Source: Oerskovia douganii (GTDB lineage: Bacteria > Actinomycetota > Actinomycetes > Actinomycetales > Cellulomonadaceae). From it: a stretch of DNA of 64,000 nucleotides. The notes under the pieces were generated by a model. The model worked only from the letters and a program-made list of their open reading frames with translations. It made no database searches and had not been told where the DNA came from. The stretch spans positions 55,820-119,819 of the forward strand of contig NZ_JACSPN010000012.1 in assembly GCF_015142735.1 (NCBI RefSeq), given 5' to 3'. Shown one piece after another: positions 17,432 through 26,737 of this stretch (position 1 is the first letter of the stretch; each line of letters opens with the position of its first letter). The position numbers were made by a program, and so were the translations under genes.

Positions 17432-19132
17432 TCAGATCCGGTTGACCCAGGACTCGGCCAGCGCCTCGGCCTCGATGTCCAGCTCGCGCAGGACGCGGCG
17501 CATCACGGTCTCGTTCAGGCGGCCGGCGTCGCGCTCGTCCACGAGGACCTGACGCTGGGCCCTGTTCATGTCGGCGCGCAGCGCGTTGAGCCGTCGCAGG
17601 TCCTCGGGCTGGTCGCCGTGGCGTGCCACGGGGAAGGCGCGCCCTCCCGTGGGCCGCGCCCGGGCGTGGGGCGGCTCGGGCGGGTCCTCGATCTCGGACT
17701 CGGGGGAGATGAGGCGTGCCGCGGCGCTCGCCCGGGCGACGAGGGCCGCGGACATGGCCTCTCGTGTCGCCTCGGCCTTCTCCTCGCCGATCACAGGGGC
17801 CCACTCCCTGGTCGCGCGGGCGATCTCGTGGGCCTGCGCCTCGGCCATGAGCCGTCTGACCCGCGCCTCCTCGACGGCGTCGCTCGCTGCCTCGTCCTCA
17901 CCGCCGACGCCGAGCCGCCGGATGACCCAGGGGAGGGTCACGCCCTGCAGCAGGAGCGTCCCGATCGCGACCGTGAAGGCCGCGAGCTGGATCGTGGCCC
18001 GGCCGGGGAACTCGGCGCCGCCGAGCGTCACGGGGATGGCGGCCGCGGCGGCGAGCGTCACGACACCGCGCATCCCGGCTGCCGAGACCACGAGGGACTC
18101 GCGCCAGCCGAGCGCGTCGGCGCGCGAGCGTCGCGACCCGGGCAGGTGCACGCGGTCGAGCCAGGACGTGGCGAAGACGTACACGGGTCGGATCGCCATG
18201 GTGACCGCGAGGGCGGCGAGGGAGACCCAGACGGCCGTGCGGAGCCCTTCGTCGGACGTCACGACCGTCTCGACCACGAACTTGAGCTGGAGGCCGATGA
18301 GCGCGAACGTGATGGCCTCGAGCAGCAGGTCGAGGCTGTCCCACAGCGGCTCCTCGACGAGTCGGGTCTCGAAGCCCGCGGTCGGTGCGGTGTGCCCCAG
18401 GTAGAGGCCTGCGGCGACGACCGCGAGGACGCCCGAGCCGCTGAGCTCCTCGGCGATCCAGTAGGCCGCGAACGGGAGGATGATCCCCGCGACGCTCGTC
18501 AGGAGCGGGTCGGCGAGCCGGAGCCTGGCGGCGTGCATCCCGATGCCCATGACGAGCCCGATCCCCACGCCGACCACGACCGCGAGCGCGAAGACCCCGA
18601 TGCCCTCGGTCCAGACCCAGGCGCCCGTCGCGACCCCTGCGAGCGCGACCTTGTAGAGCGTGAGCGAGGTCGCGTCGTTGATGAGGCTCTCGCCGCCCAG
18701 GAGCGTCATGACGCGGCGGGGCAGGCCGAGCCGCCGGCCGACCGCGGCGGCCGAGACGGCGTCGGGCGGGGCGACCACGGCGCCCAGGACGAGCGCCGCG
18801 GCGAACGGGAGGTCGGGGAGCAGCATCGTCGCGACCCAGGCCACGGCGAGCGCCGTGACGACCACGAGCCCGACGCCCAGGCGCACGATCGCGTTGAGCG
18901 ACGTGCGGAAGTCCTGGTAGGAGCTCCCGGTGGCCGCCGAGAAGAGCAGCGGCGGCAGGATGATGCCGAGCAGCACCTCGGGGGGAAGCTCGATGTGCGG
19001 GACCACCGGGATCAGCGAGACGCCCAGTCCCACCACGACGAGCAGGAGGGGGGCGGGCAGGTCCCAGTGCCGGGCGACGGCCGTGACGGCCAGGGCACCG
19101 GTGATGACCAGGAGTACGACGGCCTCGTCCAT
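17432..19132 (-). CDS. Na+/H+ antiporter, CPA1 family
   Basis: A 566-residue integral membrane protein with about 11-12 hydrophobic segments in the first 410 residues. CPA1 signatures are GIILPPLLFSAATG, VAPPDAVSAAAVGRRLGLP, LLGGESLINDATSLTLYKVAL (the ion-binding Asp region), EAITFALIGLQLKF and AAGMRGVVTLAAAAAIP. A hydrophilic, largely helical C-terminal tail of about 150 residues fits the regulatory domain of this family. ATG 19132 was chosen because GGAGA lies about 9 bases upstream. An ATG three codons earlier (19141) overlaps that site. Confidence 0.9.
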   Translation of the reverse strand: MDEAVVLLVITGALAVTAVARHWDLPAPLLLVVVGLGVSLIPVVPHIELPPEVLLGIILPPLLFSAATGSSYQDFRTSLNAIVRLGVGLVVVTALAVAWVATMLLPDLPFAAALVLGAVVAPPDAVSAAAVGRRLGLPRRVMTLLGGESLINDATSLTLYKVALAGVATGAWVWTEGIGVFALAVVVGVGIGLVMGIGMHAARLRLADPLLTSVAGIILPFAAYWIAEELSGSGVLAVVAAGLYLGHTAPTAGFETRLVEEPLWDSLDLLLEAITFALIGLQLKFVVETVVTSDEGLRTAVWVSLAALAVTMAIRPVYVFATSWLDRVHLPGSRRSRADALGWRESLVVSAAGMRGVVTLAAAAAIPVTLGGAEFPGRATIQLAAFTVAIGTLLLQGVTLPWVIRRLGVGGEDEAASDAVEEARVRRLMAEAQAHEIARATREWAPVIGEEKAEATREAMSAALVARASAAARLISPESEIEDPPEPPHARARPTGGRAFPVARHGDQPEDLRRLNALRADMNRAQRQVLVDERDAGRLNETVMRRVLRELDIEAEALAESWVNRI

Positions 19133-19217
19133 GACCTGCATTCTCCGTCGCACCGGCCGGGACGGCGCGGTGGAGCCCGACGGCGTGCTCCCCGCGGGGT
19201 GCGCGCCGCACCCCGCG

Positions 19218-19263
19218 TGTCAATCAGTTCTTGACAGGCGCGTAGTGTCAAGCCAGAGTTGAC
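19218..19263. promoter_or_regulatory. Alternating TGTCAA/TTGACA half-sites in a divergent promoter region
   Basis: Four half-sites alternate in direction: TGTCAA (19218-19223), TTGACA (19231-19236), TGTCAA (19246-19251) and TTGACG (19259-19264). The middle two form CTTGACA-N9-TGTCAAG. They lie between the leftward antiporter and rightward HTH genes. Either TTGACA could also be a -35 element. Binding by the neighbouring HTH protein is possible but unproven. Confidence 0.55.
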
Positions 19264-19330
19264 GCATGAGGACCTGGTGGCGAGACGCGACGGACGCTCC
19301 GGCGTCGGGCATCGACGAGAGGGGCGGACG

Positions 19331-19990
19331 ATGAGCGACGTGCCCGCCTGGGGGAGCATCGAGCCGGGCGACGCCCGGCGCTCGCTCGACGACCTGCTCG
19401 CCGAGGCCGTGACCGCCGCAGACCCCGGCATCGGCGACCGCATCACGACGGACCCCGGAGCGCACCTCGAGCTCGTCGCGCTCACGGCGCGTGCGAGCGC
19501 CGCGGCCGAGTCGCTGCTCGCGACGGCCGTGTCGTCCGCGCGTTCGGCAGGGCACAGCTGGGAGGCGATCGGGAAGACCCTCGGGATCTCGAGGCAGGCC
19601 GCGCAGCAGCGTTTCGGCCGGCCGGTCGGGCCCGGAGCGCCCGGCACCGTCCAGGACCTCGCCGCAGGGGCGGAGGTCGGCGACACCCGGATCCTCTCGC
19701 CCGTCACGGCCGTGACCGAGATGGCCGCGCTCGAGGCCTACGGGCGCAAGGGCTGGCGCTCGACCGGGTTCGGGGCGGGCTTCCACCGGCTCGTGCGGAC
19801 CACGACGCAGTGGGAGCACACGCGCGTGTACGTCCTGGGGGCGAGCAGGTTCGGTCTCGAGGCCGACGGGTGGGAGCGGATCGGGACGTGGTTCCCGTGG
19901 GTCTACTACGCGCGCAGCCTGGGGGTCGCCCCTGCCGGGGGAGACCGGGTCGTCGTGGACGGCCCGCACCTCGTGGGGGACGGGACCTGA
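19331..19990 (+). CDS. Hypothetical protein with a helix-turn-helix segment
   Basis: A 219-residue protein of unknown role. Residues about 15-75 are helical (SLDDLLAEAVTAADPG, then AHLELVALTARASAAAESLLATAVSSARSAG). They lead into HSWEAIGKTLGISRQAAQQRFGRP, a clear helix-turn-helix of the type seen in many small actinobacterial proteins. The C-terminal half (about 115-215) is a compact alpha/beta segment with many Trp and Tyr (HRLVRTTTQWEHTRVYVLG, RIGTWFPWVYYARSLG). ATG 19331 follows GAGAGGGG. The alternating half-sites upstream make it a candidate autoregulator. I cannot name a family. Confidence 0.7.
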   Translation: MSDVPAWGSIEPGDARRSLDDLLAEAVTAADPGIGDRITTDPGAHLELVALTARASAAAESLLATAVSSARSAGHSWEAIGKTLGISRQAAQQRFGRPVGPGAPGTVQDLAAGAEVGDTRILSPVTAVTEMAALEAYGRKGWRSTGFGAGFHRLVRTTTQWEHTRVYVLGASRFGLEADGWERIGTWFPWVYYARSLGVAPAGGDRVVVDGPHLVGDGT

Positions 19991-20001
19991 GCGGTCGCGC
20001 C

Positions 20002-20027
20002 CCTGCCCGGGCTACTCCCCGGGCAGG
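20002..20027. terminator. Hairpin between convergent HTH and CYTH genes
   Basis: CCTGCCCGGG (20002-20011) pairs with CCCGGGCAGG (20018-20027). It overlaps the last codons of the CYTH gene and would terminate the HTH gene. No U run is visible. Confidence 0.55.
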
Positions 20028-20638
20028 TGCGCGTTGTGCCCGAAGTCCTGGCGGAACCGCGGCCCGGAGACCGCGAGCTCCGCGGCGAAGGACCCGGCCC
20101 AGGCCGAGTACGGGGTGTGCGAGAGAGAGTCGTTGGAGAAGCGACGGTCGTCGGTGATCTCGGTGACGCAGAACGACGGGATCTGGAGGTCCACGACCGG
20201 ACCCGACCGCTCGCACTCCGCGATCACGAGCGGGTGGTTCGCGCCCCCGAAAACGTCGATGACCCAGCCGTCCGCCCCGAGCCACGCCGAGTAGCGGTTC
20301 TTCACGACGCGTCCGCCGCCCCGCCGGATCATCTCGACCCCGACGTTCACGTCGATCTCGCGCTCGGCCTCGTACCGGGTGCCACCGACCTGCGGCCCCT
20401 TGACGGTCAGGGCGCAGAAGTCGAACGCGTACCGGTCCAGGACGCTCAGGGGAGACGTCCTGCCGCTGAGCTCGGCGGCCGTCGCGCTCGCCTGGGCGCG
20501 CAGGCGCAGCGCATAGCCGTCCTCGGCCAGGAAGTAGCTCTGCACGATGAGCGCGGGCGCGTCGAGCAGGTCCACCGGGACGTCCTTCACCAGGAAGCGC
20601 CGCTCGAACTCGAAGTCTCCGTTACCGCCGTCCGTCAT
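20012..20638 (-). CDS. CYTH-domain (triphosphate tunnel) protein
   Basis: A 208-residue protein of the CYTH/TTM superfamily, whose members bind triphosphorylated substrates with metal ions in a beta-tunnel. The N-terminal signature ExExK appears as FEFERRFLV, with Arg for Lys. Charged tunnel residues follow: LRLRAQ, LTVKGP, RYEAEREID, VKNRYSAWLG and WVIDVFGG. The protein ends with a C-terminal Asp/Glu-containing EITDDRRFSNDSLS motif. The length fits bacterial triphosphatases of this family. It lies 27 bases after the carboxyethyl-ornithine synthase-like gene on the same strand, so the two are probably co-transcribed. The substrate is unknown. Confidence 0.78.
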   Translation of the reverse strand: MTDGGNGDFEFERRFLVKDVPVDLLDAPALIVQSYFLAEDGYALRLRAQASATAAELSGRTSPLSVLDRYAFDFCALTVKGPQVGGTRYEAEREIDVNVGVEMIRRGGGRVVKNRYSAWLGADGWVIDVFGGANHPLVIAECERSGPVVDLQIPSFCVTEITDDRRFSNDSLSHTPYSAWAGSFAAELAVSGPRFRQDFGHNAHLPGE

Positions 20639-20665
20639 GGGACATACGGTACGCGTCCGCGCACG

Positions 20666-21823
20666 TCACGGCCGGATCTGGGCGTGCGGGTACGCGGCCT
20701 CGCGGTGCTGGAACTCGAGCACCGCGGGGTTGACGACCACGCCGTCGCGGATCTCGATCGCACGGCGGACCGTCTCGTTCTCCTCCCACCCGGCCGGGCC
20801 CGCCATGACCACCGGGAGGAACGGCAGGACGGCCGAGCTGATCTCCCACGTCGCCGAGTTCCACAGGTAGGACGGGCTGTGGTCGACCGCGTAGTAGCTG
20901 ACGTTCTCACCGACCGTGACGAGGGGCTCGGCGAACGTCGTCGAGCGCGCCCAGTCGAACGCCATGCCCTCGTCGCACGAGACGTCGACGATCAGGCTGC
21001 CCGGTCGGAACGCGCCCAGGTCCGAGGTCCGCAGGTACAGCAGCGGCGCGTTGGGGTCCTGGAGCGTGCAGTTGACGACGACGTCGCTCTCGGCGAGGAA
21101 CGGCGCCAGCGGGAGCCTCCCCTCGTCGGTGATGACCTCGCTGAGGTAGGGCGCGTCGTCGTGGTCGAACTGGACGATCTGCGCCGAGTGGATGGGGGCG
21201 GCGACCGCGGCGACGCGGCGGTTGGTCAGCACGCGGACGTCGTGGATCCCGTGCGCGTTGAGCGCGGTGACCGCGCCACGGGCCGTGGCGCCGAACCCGA
21301 TCACGACGGCCGTCAGGCGCCGGCCGTAGTCGCCCGTCGACCCGCACAGCTCGAGCGCGTGCAGGACCGAGGAGTAGCCGGCCATCTCGTTGTTCTTGTG
21401 GAAGACGTGCAGGCCGAACCCGCCGTCGGAGGCCCAGTGGTGCATGGCCTCGAACGCGACGAGCGTGAGCCGCCGGTCGATCGCGACCTGGGTCAGGGCC
21501 TCGTCCTGGACGCAGTGCGGCCAGCCCCACAGGGTCTGCCCGGGGCGAAGGTCGAGCAGGTCCTCGACCTGGGGCTTGGGCAGCAGGACCACGTCGGCGG
21601 CCTCGACGACCTCGGCCCGGGAGCCGAGGGCGCGCACCCAGGGGGCGATCTGCTCGTCGCTCACCCCGAAGCGCTCGCCGTACCCGCGCTCGACGACGAT
21701 GCGCGCCCGGAGCTCCGGTGCGATGCGTTCGAGGTGGTCCGGGTGCAGGGGGAGCCTGCGCTCGTCGGGCTTCCGCGACGCTCCGAGGAGGCCCAGGATG
21801 GTGTCGTTCGATGCTGTTGTCAC
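20666..21823 (-). CDS. N5-(carboxyethyl)ornithine synthase-like / alanine dehydrogenase-family protein
   Basis: A 385-residue NAD(P)-dependent oxidoreductase. The N-terminal alanine dehydrogenase/PNT-type substrate domain has KPDERRLPLHPDHLERI (substrate Arg), VVLLPKPQVEDL (Lys) and FEAMHHW (His). The Rossmann domain (about 195-330) starts at LTAVVIGFGATARGAVTAL. Overall it resembles N5-(carboxyethyl)ornithine synthase, which condenses pyruvate with the side-chain amine of ornithine or lysine, more than true alanine dehydrogenase. GTG 21823 was chosen because it gives the family start VTTASNDTILGLLGASRK. The frame remains open upstream into the tRNA region, which is not coding. The exact substrate is uncertain. 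Confidence 0.75.
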   Translation of the reverse strand: MTTASNDTILGLLGASRKPDERRLPLHPDHLERIAPELRARIVVERGYGERFGVSDEQIAPWVRALGSRAEVVEAADVVLLPKPQVEDLLDLRPGQTLWGWPHCVQDEALTQVAIDRRLTLVAFEAMHHWASDGGFGLHVFHKNNEMAGYSSVLHALELCGSTGDYGRRLTAVVIGFGATARGAVTALNAHGIHDVRVLTNRRVAAVAAPIHSAQIVQFDHDDAPYLSEVITDEGRLPLAPFLAESDVVVNCTLQDPNAPLLYLRTSDLGAFRPGSLIVDVSCDEGMAFDWARSTTFAEPLVTVGENVSYYAVDHSPSYLWNSATWEISSAVLPFLPVVMAGPAGWEENETVRRAIEIRDGVVVNPAVLEFQHREAAYPHAQIRP

Positions 21824-21941
21824 GCTTGTCCCGTCAACGAGACCACGGTGGCCCAGTACTGCGGACGCTACACGGGTGCGGGGAGCACCCCGACCAGCCC
21901 CCCGGCCCCGGGGCCCCGACGACGCCGTCCCGGGCACGACG

Positions 21942-21971
21942 AAGCCCCTGGACCGAAGGGTCCAGGGGCTT
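21942..21971 (-). terminator. Hairpin terminator downstream of tRNA-Arg
   Basis: AAGCCCCTGGACC (21942-21954) and its perfect complement (21959-21971) form a 13-bp stem with a 4-base loop. It lies 9 bases beyond the tRNA 3' end in the direction of transcription, and the carboxyethyl-ornithine synthase-like gene follows on the same strand. Confidence 0.75.
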
Positions 21972-21980
21972 GGTCTGCGG

Positions 21981-22053
21981 TGCCCTCGATAGGACTCGAA
22001 CCTACGACCTTCTGCTCCGGAGGCAGACGCTCTATCCACTGAGCTACGAGGGC
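21981..22053 (-). tRNA. tRNA-Arg (anticodon CCG)
   Basis: A complete 73-nt cloverleaf on the minus strand. The acceptor stem GCCCTCG pairs with CGAGGGC and the discriminator is A. The D arm is GCTCAGTGGATAGAGC. The anticodon stem-loop is TCTGC-CTCCGGA-GCAGA, with anticodon CCG reading CGG. The T arm is GTAGGTTCGAATCCTATC. The 3' CCA is not encoded (CCG follows). No att-site duplication or integrase gene is adjacent. Confidence 0.95.
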
Positions 22054-22240
22054 AGCATGCGTTCGCTCTGACGAGCATCCGGCACGGTGCACGAGACTAC
22101 CAGTCTCCGGAGGGTTCGTGCTCCCACCTGTTCCCACCTGCCGCGATCCGCACGCGACACCCGGGCCCGGTGGGGGCGGGGTGACCGGACTCACCAGTCC
22201 GGGGAGCGCTCCGGGACCGGTGCCCGGGGCGACCGGTGCG

Positions 22241-22246
22241 TACCCT
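22241..22246 (+). promoter_or_regulatory. -10 element for a leaderless MFS mRNA
   Basis: TACCCT at 22241-22246 lies six bases before GTG 22253. If transcription starts at that G, the hexamer occupies -12 to -7, as in leaderless actinobacterial genes. No ribosome binding site is seen. Confidence 0.5.
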
Positions 22247-22252
22247 CCTGGA

Positions 22253-23575
22253 GTGGATCGCCAGGACTCGAGCTCGACCCCCGACAGCACCCTCCGGCCG
22301 TGGAAGGGGAGGTTCGTCGTCCTTGCCGGGATCGTCCTCGCGGCCTTCAACCTGCGGATCGCGGTCGCCTCGGTCTCCCCGATCCTGGACGTGGTCCGGA
22401 CCGACATCGACCTGAGCGACCAGGTGGCCGGGCTGCTGGGCACGGTCCCCGTGATCGCGTTCGCGGTCTTCGGCTCCCTCGTCCCCGTCCTCTCGCGGAG
22501 GTTCGGCCTCGAGCCCACGCTCGTGGCCGCGCTGGTCGTGAGCTCGGTCGGGGAGATCCTGCGGTCGCTGTCGAGCACGGCCCCGTCCTTCCTGGTGTGG
22601 ACCGCGGTGGCGCTGGCGGGCATGGGCATGGGCAACGTGCTGCTACCACCCCTGGTCAAGCGGTACTTCCCGGACCGGATCGGTGCGGTGACAGCGGCGT
22701 ACACCGTGACGCTGTCGCTGAGCACGGCGATCCCGCCGCTCCTCGTGGTCGGCATCGCGTCCTCGCTCGGCTGGCGTCCTGCCCTGGGCGGGTGGGCGCT
22801 CGTGGGGCTGCTCGCGGCCGTGCCGTGGACCGTGGTGATCGCCCGATCGGCGCGCGCCCGGGCCGAGCTCGCGTCGGTGCTCGAGCACTCACCCGAGCAC
22901 ACCGCGGGCCTGGACGGCCGCCACCGCCACGAGGGTCGCGCCTGGCGCAGCCCGCTCGCGTGGGGCATCGCGGTCATGTTCGGTCTCAACTCGCTCAACA
23001 CCTACGTCATGTTCGCGTGGCTGCCGCACGTCCTGATCGACGCGGGGATGTCGGAGCCCGTCGCGGCGAGCGCGCTCGCGCTGTACGCGTTCGTCGGCAT
23101 GCCCATGTCGATCGTCACGCCGCTGCTCGCGGCCCGGATGCGCAACCCGTACCCGCTCGTGGTGCTCTTCGTCGCGATGCTCGCGGTCGGCTACGGCGGG
23201 CTCATGGGCGGCCAGGCCGGCCCCGCGACGTGGGTGTGGGTCGTGCTCGCCGGGCTGGGGGCCTCGACGTTCCCGCTCGGGCTCGCGCTCATCAACCTGC
23301 GCAGCCGCACGTCGGCCGGGGCCGTCGCGCTGTCCGGGTTCGTGCAGGGCGTCGGGTACCTCCTCGCAGGGGCCGGGCCCCTGACCGCGGGCATCCTCTA
23401 CGGGCGCAGCGGTTCGTGGGACAGCACGTTCGTCTTCCTGTTCGGCACGCTCGTCGTGATCCTCGTCGCGGCCGTCGCGGGCTGCCGTCCGGTGATGATC
23501 GAGGACACGTGGGCTCGGCGCGCCCGCCGGGGGCGCCCCTCGACCACGGCTGCGGACGTCGACACAAAGCCCTAG
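22253..23575 (+). CDS. MFS transporter, CynX/NimT family
   Basis: A 440-residue carrier with about 12 membrane segments. FNLRIAVASVSPILDVVRTDIDLSDQVAGLLGTVPVIAFAVFG at the start, PPLVKRYFPDRIGAVTAAYTVTLSLSTAIPP in the middle and ALSGFVQGVGYLLAGAGPL near the end are typical of the CynX/NimT (cyanate/2-nitroimidazole transporter-like) subfamily. The central loop (about 205-235) is charged. The short N-terminus (VDRQDSSSTPDSTLRPWKG) follows from GTG 22253, favoured by the leaderless promoter geometry. GTG 22181 is an alternative. The substrate is unknown. Confidence 0.85.
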   Translation: MDRQDSSSTPDSTLRPWKGRFVVLAGIVLAAFNLRIAVASVSPILDVVRTDIDLSDQVAGLLGTVPVIAFAVFGSLVPVLSRRFGLEPTLVAALVVSSVGEILRSLSSTAPSFLVWTAVALAGMGMGNVLLPPLVKRYFPDRIGAVTAAYTVTLSLSTAIPPLLVVGIASSLGWRPALGGWALVGLLAAVPWTVVIARSARARAELASVLEHSPEHTAGLDGRHRHEGRAWRSPLAWGIAVMFGLNSLNTYVMFAWLPHVLIDAGMSEPVAASALALYAFVGMPMSIVTPLLAARMRNPYPLVVLFVAMLAVGYGGLMGGQAGPATWVWVVLAGLGASTFPLGLALINLRSRTSAGAVALSGFVQGVGYLLAGAGPLTAGILYGRSGSWDSTFVFLFGTLVVILVAAVAGCRPVMIEDTWARRARRGRPSTTAADVDTKP

Positions 23576-23585
23576 CGTCCCTCGC

Positions 23586-23591
23586 TAGAAT
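23586..23591 (+). promoter_or_regulatory. -10 element for a leaderless argS mRNA
   Basis: TAGAAT at 23586-23591 is six bases before GTG 23598. This is the same geometry as for the MFS gene and places the transcript start on the start codon. There is no Shine-Dalgarno sequence. Confidence 0.6.
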
Positions 23592-23597
23592 CGTCGG

Positions 23598-25292
23598 GTG
23601 ACCCCGAACGAGCTCTCCCAAGCGCTCAGCGCTGCCCTGGCCTCCGCCGTCGCCGACGGCACCCTCGCCCTGCCTGCCGACGCGGTGCCCACGTCGGTCC
23701 ACGTCGAGCGACCCCGCCAGCGCGAGCACGGCGACTGGGCCACGAACGTCGCCCTGCAGCTCGCGAAGAAGGCCGGCGTCGCCCCGCGCGTCCTGGCCGA
23801 GGACCTCGCGCAGCGTCTCGCCGCGCACCCGGGCATCAAGTCCGTGGACATCGCGGGACCGGGCTTCCTGAACATCACGCTCGACGCGGCCGCCGCGGGC
23901 GAGCTCGCCCGCACGATCCTCGCGCAGGGCGCGACCTACGGGAACAACGACTCCGAGGCCGGCACGCGCATCAACCTCGAGTTCGTCTCGGCGAACCCCA
24001 CGGGCCCCATCCACATCGGTGGCGTGCGCTGGGCCGCGGTGGGGGACTCGCTGGCCCGCGTGCTGCAGGCGTCCGGCGCCGAGGTCACGCGCGAGTACTA
24101 CTTCAACGACCACGGCGCGCAGATCGACCGCTTCGCGCGCTCGCTGCTCGCGCGTGCCAAGGGCCAGGAGGCTCCCGAGGACGGCTATGGCGGCCAGTAC
24201 ATCTCGGAGATCGCGGAGGCCGTCATCGCCGACGCGGTCGCGGCGGGAGACCCGGACCCGCGCACGCTGCCCGACGACGAGGCCCAGGAGGTCTTCCGGG
24301 CGCGCGGCGTCGAGCGGATGTTCGACGAGATCCGGGCCGCGCTGCACGACTTCGGCGTCGACTTCGACGTGTACTTCCACGAGGACTCGCTGCACGAGTC
24401 GGGCGCGGTCGAGCGCGCGGTCCAGCGTCTGCGCGAGGGCGGTCACGTGTTCGAGGCCGACGGCGCGACGTGGCTGCGCACGACCGACTTCGGCGACGAC
24501 AAGGACCGCGTCATCATCAAGTCGGACGGCGAGGCGGCGTACATCGCGGGCGACATCGCGTACTACCTCGACAAGCGCGATCGCGGCTTCGACGACGTCA
24601 TCATCATGCTCGGTGCGGACCACCACGGGTACGTGAGCCGCATGATGGCGGTGTGCGCGGCGTTCGGCGACCAGCCGGGCAAGAACCTCCAGATCCTCAT
24701 CGGCCAGATGGTCAACCTGGTCAAGGACGGCCAGCCGGTCCGCATGTCCAAGCGTGCCGGGACCGTCGTGACGCTCGAGGACCTGGTCGACGCCGTGGGC
24801 GTGGACGCCGCGCGCTACTCGCTCGCCCGCTCCTCGACCGACTCGAGCATCGACCTGGACCTCGACCTGCTGTCCAGGGCGACCAACGAGAACCCGGTCT
24901 TCTACGTGCAGTACGCGCACGCCCGCACGGCGAACGTCGCGCGCAACGCGCAGGCGCACGGGGTCTCGCGCTTCCGTGAGGACGGGAGCGAGGCGTTCGA
25001 CCCGTCGCTCCTGACGCACGAGACCGAGTCGGTCCTGCTGGGCGCGCTCACCGAGTTCCCGCGCGTGGTCGCCCAGGCGGCCGAGCTGCGCGAGCCGCAC
25101 CGTGTCGCGCGCTACCTCGAGGCGCTCGCGGGCGACTACCACTCCTGGTACCACGAGTGCCGCGTGACGCCGCTGGGCGACGAGGAGGTCACGGACGTGC
25201 ACCGCACGCGCCTGTGGCTCAACGACGCGACGCGTCAGGTGCTCGCCAACGGCCTGGGTCTGCTCGGGGTGTCTGCGCCGGAGCGCATGTGA
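23598..25292 (+). CDS. argS: Arginyl-tRNA synthetase
   Basis: A 564-residue class I aminoacyl-tRNA synthetase that charges tRNA-Arg. The N-terminal additional domain (about 1-115) has [21 protein letters not shown]. The HIGH motif region is [10 protein letters not shown] at about 135-145. The KMSKS position reads [16 protein letters not shown] at about 383, a variant common in ArgRS. The DALR anticodon-binding domain ends in the Met before the stop. The start is leaderless. The stop overlaps the lysA start by four bases (GTGA). The gene pair argS-lysA is conserved in actinobacteria. Confidence 0.97.
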   Translation: MTPNELSQALSAALASAVADGTLALPADAVPTSVHVERPRQREHGDWATNVALQLAKKAGVAPRVLAEDLAQRLAAHPGIKSVDIAGPGFLNITLDAAAAGELARTILAQGATYGNNDSEAGTRINLEFVSANPTGPIHIGGVRWAAVGDSLARVLQASGAEVTREYYFNDHGAQIDRFARSLLARAKGQEAPEDGYGGQYISEIAEAVIADAVAAGDPDPRTLPDDEAQEVFRARGVERMFDEIRAALHDFGVDFDVYFHEDSLHESGAVERAVQRLREGGHVFEADGATWLRTTDFGDDKDRVIIKSDGEAAYIAGDIAYYLDKRDRGFDDVIIMLGADHHGYVSRMMAVCAAFGDQPGKNLQILIGQMVNLVKDGQPVRMSKRAGTVVTLEDLVDAVGVDAARYSLARSSTDSSIDLDLDLLSRATNENPVFYVQYAHARTANVARNAQAHGVSRFREDGSEAFDPSLLTHETESVLLGALTEFPRVVAQAAELREPHRVARYLEALAGDYHSWYHECRVTPLGDEEVTDVHRTRLWLNDATRQVLANGLGLLGVSAPERM

Positions 25293-26737
25293 GCGCGGCG
25301 GCCGCCGCCGGCCCGACGACGTCGCCCACCTTCTCGCCGACCGGCACGTTCGTGCCGGGCGAGCCGTGGTCGAGCGGCGTGCGCCGCGGGCCGGACGGCG
25401 CGCTGAGCGTCGGGGGGGTCGACGTGCGTGAGCTCGCGGCTGCCCAGGGCACGCCGGCGTACGTCCTCGACGAGGCCGACCTGCGCGAGCGGGCACGGTC
25501 CTACCGGCGGGCTTTCGAGACCGCGTTCGCCGAGGTCGGTGCGGGCGTCGACGTCTACTACGCGGGCAAGGCGTTCCTGTCGGTCGCGGTGGCACGCTGG
25601 CTCCACGCCGAGGGGCTGCGGATCGACACCGCGACGGGCGGAGAGCTCGCGGTCGCGCTGCGTGCGGGGGTGCCCGGCGAGCACGTCGGACTGCACGGCA
25701 ACAACAAGTCGGACGCGGAGATCGCGCGTGCGCTCGACGCGGGCGTGGGCCGGATCATCGTGGACTCGCTCGTCGAGGTCGAGCGCGTGGCGGCCGCGGC
25801 CAGGGCGCGCGGCGGGGCTCCGGCCCCGGTCATGCTCCGCGTGACCACGGGCGTGCACGCGGGCGGGCACGAGTACATCTCGACTGCGCACGAGGACCAG
25901 AAGTTCGGGCTCTCGCTCGCGACGGCCCCTGGTGCGCAGGACGAGGACAGCCCGGCCATGACCGCGCTCCTCGCGGTGCTCGCGCACCCCGAGCTCGAGC
26001 TGCTGGGCATCCACTCGCACATCGGGTCGCAGATCCTCGACCCGTCGGGCTTCGAGGTCGCGGCGCGCAAGGTCCTCGAGCTGCGGGCAGCGCTCGCAGC
26101 GCGCACGGGCTTCCTCGTCCCCGAGGTGGACCTGGGCGGCGGGTACGGCATCGCCTACCTGCCGGGCGAGGTCTCGCTCGACCCCGACCGCATCGCGAAG
26201 GACATCGCTGCCTCGGTCGCGGCCACGTCGGCGGAGCTGGGGACGCCGTTGCCACGCTTCTCGATCGAGCCTGGTCGGGCGATCGTCGGTCCCGCGGGGC
26301 TGACGCTCTACACGGTCGGCACGGTCAAGCCCGTGCGCGTCGCGGGGGGCGGTGCCGGGCCGGAGGCCGAGACCTTCGTCCGCACGTACGTCTCGATCGA
26401 CGGCGGCATGAGCGACAACATCCGCCCGGCCCTGTACGGCGCGGACTACCACGCCGAGCTCGCGAACCGTCTCTCGGACGCGGCGCCCGTGCTCGCTCGG
26501 GTGGTCGGCAAGCACTGCGAGAGCGGCGACATCGTGGTCCACGAGGTGCTGCTCCCGGGCGACGTGCGGGCCGGCGACCTGCTGGCCGTCCCCGCGACGG
26601 GTGCCTACGGCCGTTCGATGGCCTCGAACTACAACCACGTGCCCCGGCCCCCGGTCGTGGCCGTGGCGGAGGGTGAGACCAGGGTCCTGGTCCGGCGCGA
26701 GACGGAGGACGACCTGCTCGCGCTCGACCTGGGCTGA
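25289..26737 (+). CDS. lysA: Diaminopimelate decarboxylase
   Basis: A 482-residue PLP enzyme catalysing the last step of lysine synthesis (meso-diaminopimelate to lysine). The PLP lysine is Lys94 in [11 protein letters not shown]. Other family motifs are [61 protein letters not shown] and KHCESGDIV (Cys of the second subunit's site). An N-terminal extension of about 45 residues (rich in Ala/Thr/Pro) precedes the barrel, as in other actinobacteria. The GTG start is coupled to the argS stop. Confidence 0.97.
   Translation: MSAAAAAGPTTSPTFSPTGTFVPGEPWSSGVRRGPDGALSVGGVDVRELAAAQGTPAYVLDEADLRERARSYRRAFETAFAEVGAGVDVYYAGKAFLSVAVARWLHAEGLRIDTATGGELAVALRAGVPGEHVGLHGNNKSDAEIARALDAGVGRIIVDSLVEVERVAAAARARGGAPAPVMLRVTTGVHAGGHEYISTAHEDQKFGLSLATAPGAQDEDSPAMTALLAVLAHPELELLGIHSHIGSQILDPSGFEVAARKVLELRAALAARTGFLVPEVDLGGGYGIAYLPGEVSLDPDRIAKDIAASVAATSAELGTPLPRFSIEPGRAIVGPAGLTLYTVGTVKPVRVAGGGAGPEAETFVRTYVSIDGGMSDNIRPALYGADYHAELANRLSDAAPVLARVVGKHCESGDIVVHEVLLPGDVRAGDLLAVPATGAYGRSMASNYNHVPRPPVVAVAEGETRVLVRRETEDDLLALDLG

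Noticed and set aside
21981..22053. tRNA-Arg as an integration site of a genomic island
   Set aside because: No integrase gene, no duplicated tRNA 3' end and no change in base composition on either side.
21824..22078. 85-residue N-terminal extension of the carboxyethyl-ornithine synthase-like protein
   Set aside because: The extension reads through the tRNA-Arg gene and its terminator. The family N-terminus begins at GTG 21823.
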